This document shows, in pieces, positions 35,341 through 40,784 of a stretch of DNA of 40,784 nucleotides. How positions within the stretch are numbered: the stretch's first letter is position 1; each line of letters begins with the position of its first letter. Origin of the DNA: Ramlibacter sp. GTDB lineage: Bacteria; Pseudomonadota; Gammaproteobacteria; Burkholderiales; Burkholderiaceae_C. Location of the stretch: the NCBI GenBank assembly GCA_014376765.1, contig JACMQX010000303.1:1-40784 (forward strand), written 5' to 3'. Below the pieces are notes generated by a model. The model made no database searches, had not been told where the DNA came from, and worked only from the letters and a program-made list of their open reading frames with translations. The position numbers were made by a program, and so were the translations under genes.

Positions 35341-37236
35341 TTATTCTGTTTTGGCCACGGCCGAGCCGTTGCCTGCCTGACCGTCAGGACGCCAGACGGT
35401 GCCGATCGACACCGATTTGAGTTTCTTTTGCCGGCCGTACCAGAGGTTGACCAGCCCGCGTGAGAAGAATACGGCGGAGAACATCGACGTCAAAATGCCG
35501 ATGCAGTGCACGACCGCAAAGCCCCGCACCGGGCCGGACCCAAAGGCCAGCAGCGCCAGGCCTGCGATCAGGGTGGTGACGTTGGAGTCCAGGATGGTGT
35601 GCCAGGCGCGGTCATAGCCCACATTGATCGCCGCCTGAGCCGAGGCGCCGCTGCGCAGCTCTTCGCGCACACGCTCGTTGATCAGCACGTTGGAGTCAAT
35701 GGCCATGCCCAGCGCCAGCGCCATGGCCGCCATGCCGGGCAAGGTCAGCGTTGCCTGCAGCATGGACAGCACCGCCACCAGCAGCAGCAGGTTGACGGCC
35801 AGCGCAATGCCGGAAATCAGGCCAAACAGCATGTAGTAAATCGCCATGAAGACGACGATCACGCAGAAGCCGGCGATCACGCTGTTGAAGCCCTTGGCAA
35901 TGTTCTCGGCGCCCAGCGTCGGGCCGATGGTGCGCTCTTCAATGATTTCCATGGGCGCGGCCAGCGAGCCGGCGCGCAGCAGCAAGGCGGTGTCATTGGC
36001 CTCCACCGAGCTCATGCGGCCCGAGATCTGCACCCGGCCACCGCCGATTTCGCCGCGGATCACCGGGGCCGTGACGACTTCGCCCCTGCCCTTTTCAAAC
36101 AGCAAAATCGCCATGCGCTTGCCGACGTTCTCACGCGTGATGTCCTTGAAAATGCGCGCGCCCTTGGCGTCCAGCGTCAAGTGCACGGCGGCTTCCTGGG
36201 TCTGGGTGTCAAAGCCGGGCTGCGCGTCGGTCAGGTTCTCGCCCGACAGAATCACCTGCTTCTTCACGATCACCGGTGCGCCGCTGCGCTCAAGGTACCG
36301 CTCCGAGCCGAACGGCACGGGGCCGCTGCCCGATTCCGCCGAGCGGGCTTCAGTGCCTTCGTCCACCATGCGCACTTCCAGCGTGGCGGTGCGGCCGATC
36401 AGCGCCTTGGCACGGCCCACATCCTGAATGCCAGGCAGCTGCACCACGATGCGGTCCAACCCCTGCTGCTGGATCACCGGCTCGGCCACGCCAAGTTCGT
36501 TGATCCGGTTGTGCAGGGTCAGCATATTCTGCTTGAGCGCCTGCTCCTGCACCTTGCGGGCAGCTTCGGGCTTGATGGTCGCAGTCAGTTTGTATTCCAC
36601 GCCGTCCGGCGCGTCGACCGTTTGCAGGTCGGGGAACTGGTCGAGAAAAACCTTTTTGGCATCTGCCAGGGTCTGGGAATCGCGAAAGCGCACTTCGACC
36701 GCCTGGCCGTTACGGCTGATGCCGCTGTGGCGGATGCTCTTGTCCCGCAAGCTGCTGCGGATGTCGCCGGCCAAAGACTCGGCCTTCTTGGTTAACGCCG
36801 CCTGCATGTCCACCTGCAGCATGAAGTGCACGCCGCCGCGCAGGTCCAGCCCGAGGTACATCGGAAACGCATTCAGCGAGGAAAGCCAGGCCGGCGAGCG
36901 CGAGACCAGATTGAGCGCCACCACATAGGAGGGGTCGGTGGGGTCGGGAATCAGCGCCCTCTGGACGACGTCGCGGGCCTTGTACTGCAGGTCGGTGCTG
37001 TCAAACCGGGCCTTGATGGCGTTGCCGTCATAGGTGATGAGGTTGGGCGTGAGGCCAGCGGCCTTGAGTGCCTGCTCAACGCGGGTCTGCGTGGTGCTGT
37101 CGACCTTGACGGTCGCCTTGCCGCTGGAGATTTGCACGGCCGGCGCCTCGCCGAAGAAATTGGGAAGGGTGTACAGGGCCCCCATGAGCAACGCGATCAC
37201 AATAATCACGTACTTCCAGACCGGGTATCGGTTCAT
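35341..37236 (-). CDS. secD: Protein translocase subunit SecD
   Basis: A 631-residue partner of SecF. An N-terminal anchor (~8-28) is followed by the large periplasmic P1 region containing GLDLRGGVHFMLQVD, then five clustered membrane segments in the C-terminal third with AMALALGMAIDSNVLINERV and the GFAVVHCIGILTSMFSAV segment. It is complete and of usual length. Order yajC-secD-secF is the canonical one; gaps are 72 and 12 bases. Confidence 0.96.
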   Translation of the reverse strand: MNRYPVWKYVIIVIALLMGALYTLPNFFGEAPAVQISSGKATVKVDSTTQTRVEQALKAAGLTPNLITYDGNAIKARFDSTDLQYKARDVVQRALIPDPTDPSYVVALNLVSRSPAWLSSLNAFPMYLGLDLRGGVHFMLQVDMQAALTKKAESLAGDIRSSLRDKSIRHSGISRNGQAVEVRFRDSQTLADAKKVFLDQFPDLQTVDAPDGVEYKLTATIKPEAARKVQEQALKQNMLTLHNRINELGVAEPVIQQQGLDRIVVQLPGIQDVGRAKALIGRTATLEVRMVDEGTEARSAESGSGPVPFGSERYLERSGAPVIVKKQVILSGENLTDAQPGFDTQTQEAAVHLTLDAKGARIFKDITRENVGKRMAILLFEKGRGEVVTAPVIRGEIGGGRVQISGRMSSVEANDTALLLRAGSLAAPMEIIEERTIGPTLGAENIAKGFNSVIAGFCVIVVFMAIYYMLFGLISGIALAVNLLLLVAVLSMLQATLTLPGMAAMALALGMAIDSNVLINERVREELRSGASAQAAINVGYDRAWHTILDSNVTTLIAGLALLAFGSGPVRGFAVVHCIGILTSMFSAVFFSRGLVNLWYGRQKKLKSVSIGTVWRPDGQAGNGSAVAKTE

Positions 37237-37308
37237 GTTCGCGCTTCTCTATTCAACTGACAGCCAATGATCGGCAACGTGCCCGGGCGGGAGCCCGGCC
37301 GTTCAGAC

Positions 37309-37638
37309 TTACTTGATCGTGCCCTTGGGCAACACCTGAACCACGGCGCTGCGCTGGATCTGGGCTTCCACGCCCGCACCGAGTTCCACCGTCAGGTAGG
37401 TCTCGCCCAGCTTGCTGATTTTGCCCAGCATGCCGCCAGCGGTGACCACCTCGTCGCCCTTGGCCAGCGCCTCGATCAGCGCGCGGGCCTCCTTCTGGCG
37501 TTTCATCTGGGGGCGGATCATCACAAAATAAAGCACCACGAACATCAGCACCAGCGGCAGCATGCTCATGAGGGAGGATTGCATGCCGCCTTCAGCGGCG
37601 GCGGGTACGGTCTGGGCAAAGGCGGAAGAAATGAACAC
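37309..37638 (-). CDS. yajC: Sec translocon accessory subunit YajC
   Basis: 109 residues with one membrane segment (~23-42, MLPLVLMFVVLYFVMIRPQ) followed by the conserved MKRQKEARALIEALAKGDEVV region (given here in part) and a small C-terminal domain ending LPKGTIK. I place the start at a GTG (37638) with GGAG 8 bases upstream; it gives the normal YajC length. The longer frame to 37773 runs into the intergenic region and has no family similarity. First gene of yajC-secD-secF. Confidence 0.92.
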   Translation of the reverse strand: MFISSAFAQTVPAAAEGGMQSSLMSMLPLVLMFVVLYFVMIRPQMKRQKEARALIEALAKGDEVVTAGGMLGKISKLGETYLTVELGAGVEAQIQRSAVVQVLPKGTIK

Positions 37639-37680
37639 GGGCTGACTCCACAGGAGGATAGTTCTTGGGAAACGGGTCAG

Positions 37681-37711
37681 CCCGGCGGGCGCAGCAAGGC
37701 GCACCGCCGGG
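37681..37711. repeat. GC-rich inverted repeat between the oxidoreductase gene and yajC
   Basis: CCCGGCGG (37681-37688) and CCGCCGGG (37704-37711) are exact complements with inner GCGC arms that can extend the stem. It is 69 bases beyond the oxidoreductase stop on the minus strand and 43 bases upstream of the yajC GTG. No T-tract follows, so a classical terminator is doubtful; it could be a leader hairpin of yajC. Confidence 0.45.
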
Positions 37712-37779
37712 CGGGAATGCTGGATTGTATGCGGCAGGAAAATAGGCACTTCTGCCGTCCGGCCTTCAGCCACTCCCCT

Positions 37780-40700
37780 TCAGGCGGCCTTTTGCATCGG
37801 CTGCGCGCCGCGGAACTCATCCATCAGCTGCGCCCACTTCACCCGCGCTGCTGCGAGGTTGCGCTCTTTCACATGGCCGTAGCCCTTGATTTGCTCCGGA
37901 ATCCGGGCAATCTCGACGGCTGTGGCGTGGTTGGTAACGTTGAGCGAACGCAGCACTTCGTCCAGGCTGGCCCGGTATTCGTCGATCAGCGCGCGCTCGG
38001 TGCGGCGTTCTTGCGTGTAGCCAAAAACGTCCAGCGCGGTGCCGCGCAAACCCTTCAGCCGCGCGAGGAGCGCAAAGGCTGGCTGGACCCAGGTGCCACT
38101 GAAGCTGGACTTCTGCAACTCGCCCTTCTCGTTCTTTTGGCCCAGCAGCGGCGGCGCCAGGTGGTAGTTCAGCTTGTAGTCACCTTCAAACATGGCACCG
38201 ACTTTTTCGCGGAAGCCCATGTCGATATGCAGGCGCGCCACCTCGTACTCGTCCTTGTAGGCCATGAGCTTGAACAGGTAACGGGCCAAGTTGTCGCTCA
38301 AGCTGGTTTTGCCCAGCGGCTCTTCAGCCAGGCGCACTTTCTCGACAAACGCCTGGTAGCTGGCCGCATAAGCGGCATTCTGGTAACCGGTGAGGAACTC
38401 AACGCGCCGGGCCACTACGTCTGCCAGCGTCTCGCGCTTCTTGAACTCGATCACCTGGCCGGGTGCGGAAAGCTTCTGCACCAGCGCAGGGTCATGCGCC
38501 GCACGGCGGCCCCATTCAAACGCGGCCTTGTTGTTGTCCACCGCCACCGCATTGAGCTCCACCGCGCGGAGGATGGCTTCGCGCGACAGCGGGATCCATC
38601 CTTTCTGCCAGGCGTAACCCAGGATCATCGGGTTGACGTAGATCGTGTCGCCCATCAGCGTCAGCGCCGCGGCATCCGCGTTGAAGGCGCCCACCCCATC
38701 CACCCCCACCGCTTTGGCAATACTGGCCACGCATTCATCCGCCGGGTTTTGCCAGTTGGCGTTTTTCACAAACGCAGCTGTCGGCGTGCTGTACGAGTTG
38801 AGCGCCACATGCGTACGCCCCTCGCGCATGCGCATCATGGTTTCCTTGCCGGCTGTCACGATCGGGTCGCAACCGATGATGAGGTCGGCCGACGCCATGC
38901 TCACCCGGGTGGTGCGGATATCGTCCTGGTGCTCGCCGATCAGCACATGGCTCCAGGTGGCGCCGCCCTTTTGCGCCAGCCCGCCCGCGTCCTGCGTGAC
39001 GATGCCCTTGCCCTCAATATGCCCGGCCACTCCCAGCAACTGCCCGATGGTGATGACGCCCGTGCCGCCCACGCCCGCCACCACAATGCCCCAGGCACCG
39101 TGGATTTGCGGCAATTCGGGTTCTGCAATCTCACCCAGCGCAAAGGGGGACTGTGCCTGCGACTTCGCCTTGCCCTTGAGCTTGCCGCCCTCCACCGTCA
39201 CGAAGCTCGGGCAAAAGCCCTTGAGGCAGCTCATGTCCTTGTTGCAGGTGCTCTGGTTGATGACGCGCTTGCGGCCAAACTCAGTCTCCAGCGGCTCCAC
39301 GCTCATGCAGTTGGACTGCACGCTGCAGTCGCCGCAACCCTCGCAGACCAGCTCGTTGATCACCACGCGCCTGGCCGGGTCCACCATGCTGCCCCGCTTG
39401 CGGCGGCGGCGCTTTTCCGTGGCGCAGGTCTGGTCGTAGATGATGACTGTGGTGCCTTTGATTTCGCGGAACTCACGCTGCACGGCATCCAGCACATCGC
39501 GGTGCTGGACGACAATGCCTTCGGGCAGCCCCTTGACGTTGTCGTACTTCTCCGGCTCGTCGGTGACGATGGTGATCCGTGCCGCGCCCTCAGCCCGCAT
39601 GCTCTGCGCGATCTGCACCACCGAGTGCCCCTCTGCCCGCTCGCCGACCTGCTGGCCGCCGGTCATGGCCACCGCGTCGTTGTAGAGGATCTTGTAGGTG
39701 ATGTTCACACCCGCCGCAATACTCTGGCGCACCGCCAGCATCCCGCTGTGAAAGTAAGTGCCATCACCCAGGTTGGCAAAGATGTGCTGGTCGGTGGTGA
39801 AGGGCTGCTGGCCCACCCAGGGCACACCCTCGCCGCCCATCTGGGTGAAGCCCACGGTGCTGCGGTCCATCCAGATCGACATGAAGTGGCAGCCAATGCC
39901 GGCCATGGCACGCGAGCCTTCCGGCACCTTGGTGGAGGTGTTGTGCGGGCAGCCCGAGCAGAACCAGGGCTGACGGTCAGCCTTGACTTCGAGCACCTGC
40001 ATCGAACGTTCCTTGGCCTGCAAAATTGCCAGCTGGGACTCGATGCGGGCAGACATGTCGCCGTCCATGTTGAGCTTTTTCAGGCGCTGGGCAATCGCCT
40101 TGGCGATTAGTGCGGGGGAGAGATCGGCATTGGCGCGCAACAGGGTGTGGGCCGTCGGGTTGGGCATGGACCATTCACCGCCCGAGTAGTCGCCCTCCAG
40201 CTCGCTGAACTTGCCCACCACATTGGGCCGAACGTCGGGCCGCCAGTTGTACAGCTCTTCCTTGACCTGGTATTCAATGACCTGGCGCTTTTCCTCCACC
40301 ACCAGGATCTCGCGCAGGCCGGTGGCAAATTCGCGTGTGCCTTGGGCCTCCAGCGGCCAGACCACGCCGACCTTGTGCAGGCGGATGCCGAGCTGGCGGC
40401 AGGCGGCGTCGTCAAGGCCCAGGTCGAGCAGGGCCTGTCGGGTGTCGTTGTAGGCCTTGCCGCTGGCGATCAGGCCGAGCCGATCATTCGGCCCCTCGAT
40501 CACGTTGTAGTTCAGCCGGTTGGCGCGGATGTACGCCAGCGCCGCATACCACTTGTAATCAAACAGGCGCGCCTCCTGCTCGAGCGCCGTGTCGGGCCAG
40601 CGGATGTGCACGCCGCCGGGCGGCATGACGAAATCCGGGATCTTGATGTCTACCCGCTCGGGGTCGATCATGGCGGTGGAGCTGGACTCCACGATTTCCT

Positions 40701-40784
40701 GGATGGTCTTCATGCCCGCCCACACGCCGGAAAAAGGGCTCATGGCAAAGGCGTGAATGCCCAGGTCCAGAATGTCCTGCACAT
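37780..40784 (-). CDS. Indolepyruvate ferredoxin oxidoreductase, fused subunits (5' end outside window)
   Basis: The C-terminal ~1,000 residues of a large fused 2-oxoacid:ferredoxin oxidoreductase, cut by the right edge. In order: the end of the N-terminal catalytic region; CSGCPHNTS and an LGDGTYFHSG ... GVNITYKILYNDAVAMTGGQ stretch binding thiamine diphosphate and Mg; a ferredoxin-like cluster region (CEGCGDCSVQSNC, then CNKDMSCLKGFC); the gamma-type domain with VAGVGGTGVITIGQLLG; and a C-terminal all-helical domain as in proteobacterial fused enzymes. The family oxidatively decarboxylates aryl pyruvates from aromatic amino acid transamination to acyl-CoA. The gene stands alone here on its strand, 141 bases upstream of yajC. 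Confidence 0.92.
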   Translation of the reverse strand, partial: VQDILDLGIHAFAMSPFSGVWAGMKTIQEIVESSSTAMIDPERVDIKIPDFVMPPGGVHIRWPDTALEQEARLFDYKWYAALAYIRANRLNYNVIEGPNDRLGLIASGKAYNDTRQALLDLGLDDAACRQLGIRLHKVGVVWPLEAQGTREFATGLREILVVEEKRQVIEYQVKEELYNWRPDVRPNVVGKFSELEGDYSGGEWSMPNPTAHTLLRANADLSPALIAKAIAQRLKKLNMDGDMSARIESQLAILQAKERSMQVLEVKADRQPWFCSGCPHNTSTKVPEGSRAMAGIGCHFMSIWMDRSTVGFTQMGGEGVPWVGQQPFTTDQHIFANLGDGTYFHSGMLAVRQSIAAGVNITYKILYNDAVAMTGGQQVGERAEGHSVVQIAQSMRAEGAARITIVTDEPEKYDNVKGLPEGIVVQHRDVLDAVQREFREIKGTTVIIYDQTCATEKRRRRKRGSMVDPARRVVINELVCEGCGDCSVQSNCMSVEPLETEFGRKRVINQSTCNKDMSCLKGFCPSFVTVEGGKLKGKAKSQAQSPFALGEIAEPELPQIHGAWGIVVAGVGGTGVITIGQLLGVAGHIEGKGIVTQDAGGLAQKGGATWSHVLIGEHQDDIRTTRVSMASADLIIGCDPIVTAGKETMMRMREGRTHVALNSYSTPTAAFVKNANWQNPADECVASIAKAVGVDGVGAFNADAAALTLMGDTIYVNPMILGYAWQKGWIPLSREAILRAVELNAVAVDNNKAAFEWGRRAAHDPALVQKLSAPGQVIEFKKRETLADVVARRVEFLTGYQNAAYAASYQAFVEKVRLAEEPLGKTSLSDNLARYLFKLMAYKDEYEVARLHIDMGFREKVGAMFEGDYKLNYHLAPPLLGQKNEKGELQKSSFSGTWVQPAFALLARLKGLRGTALDVFGYTQERRTERALIDEYRASLDEVLRSLNVTNHATAVEIARIPEQIKGYGHVKERNLAAARVKWAQLMDEFRGAQPMQKAA

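Noticed and set aside
37267..40110. A 947-codon open frame on the plus strand antisense to the oxidoreductase gene
   Set aside because: It mirrors the codon structure of a strong minus-strand gene with Fe-S and TPP motifs; its product is His/Arg/Ala-rich without any family motif, as expected from a high-GC antisense shadow.

Overview
The window is high-GC bacterial chromosome that looks like Burkholderiales, most likely Comamonadaceae (Polaromonas/Rhodoferax/Variovorax-like). This placement is inferred from protein styles and gene order (secDF-yajC, purE-purK-sua5, pgk-pyk-fba-purC, def-fmt beside a LysM gene, dprA and smg), not from a database search. Coding density is high. No gap between genes exceeds about 200 bases, and I see no tRNA, rRNA, CRISPR array, insertion sequence or prophage gene.

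Layout: (1) 1-6607, minus: the first ~2,200 residues of a giant filamentous-haemagglutinin-type exoprotein (two-partner secretion). It carries an array of about 23 degenerate ~58-residue repeats and runs off the left edge. (2) 6810-9778, minus: overlapping operon eamA - tsaB - rimI - type-4 uracil-DNA glycosylase. (3) 9859-11571, plus: dacB (PBP4-type peptidase) and a SemiSWEET, closed by a perfect bidirectional terminator. (4) 11601-15297, minus: purE-purK-sua5 followed by an SGNH/GDSL-like lipoprotein whose catalytic residues are replaced. (5) 15380-16285, plus: CnoX/YbbN thioredoxin-fold chaperone. (6) 16282-22014, minus: pgk, pyk, an alpha/beta-hydrolase lipoprotein, fba and purC. (7) 22193-23746, plus: an unrecognised surface lipoprotein. 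(8) 23799-26420, minus: def, fmt, azlC, azlD. (9) 26602-30830, plus: LysM protein, dprA, smg and a second unrecognised lipoprotein. (10) 30954-31115, plus: an unusually short FlgM-like ORF facing fliA (31130-31900, minus). (11) 32068-37638, minus: yajC-secD-secF and a DUF1631 protein. (12) 37780 to the right edge, minus: a fused indolepyruvate ferredoxin oxidoreductase.

Most genes are core housekeeping: lower glycolysis, two steps of purine synthesis, t6A tRNA modification (tsaB and sua5), N-terminal protein processing (def, fmt, rimI), Sec export, and DNA uptake or repair (dprA, UDG). The accessory content is cell-surface: the FHA exoprotein, four lipoproteins and the LysM protein. The points most worth following are the repeat architecture of the exoprotein, the 53-residue FlgM-like protein next to fliA, and the apparent SGNH pseudoenzyme.
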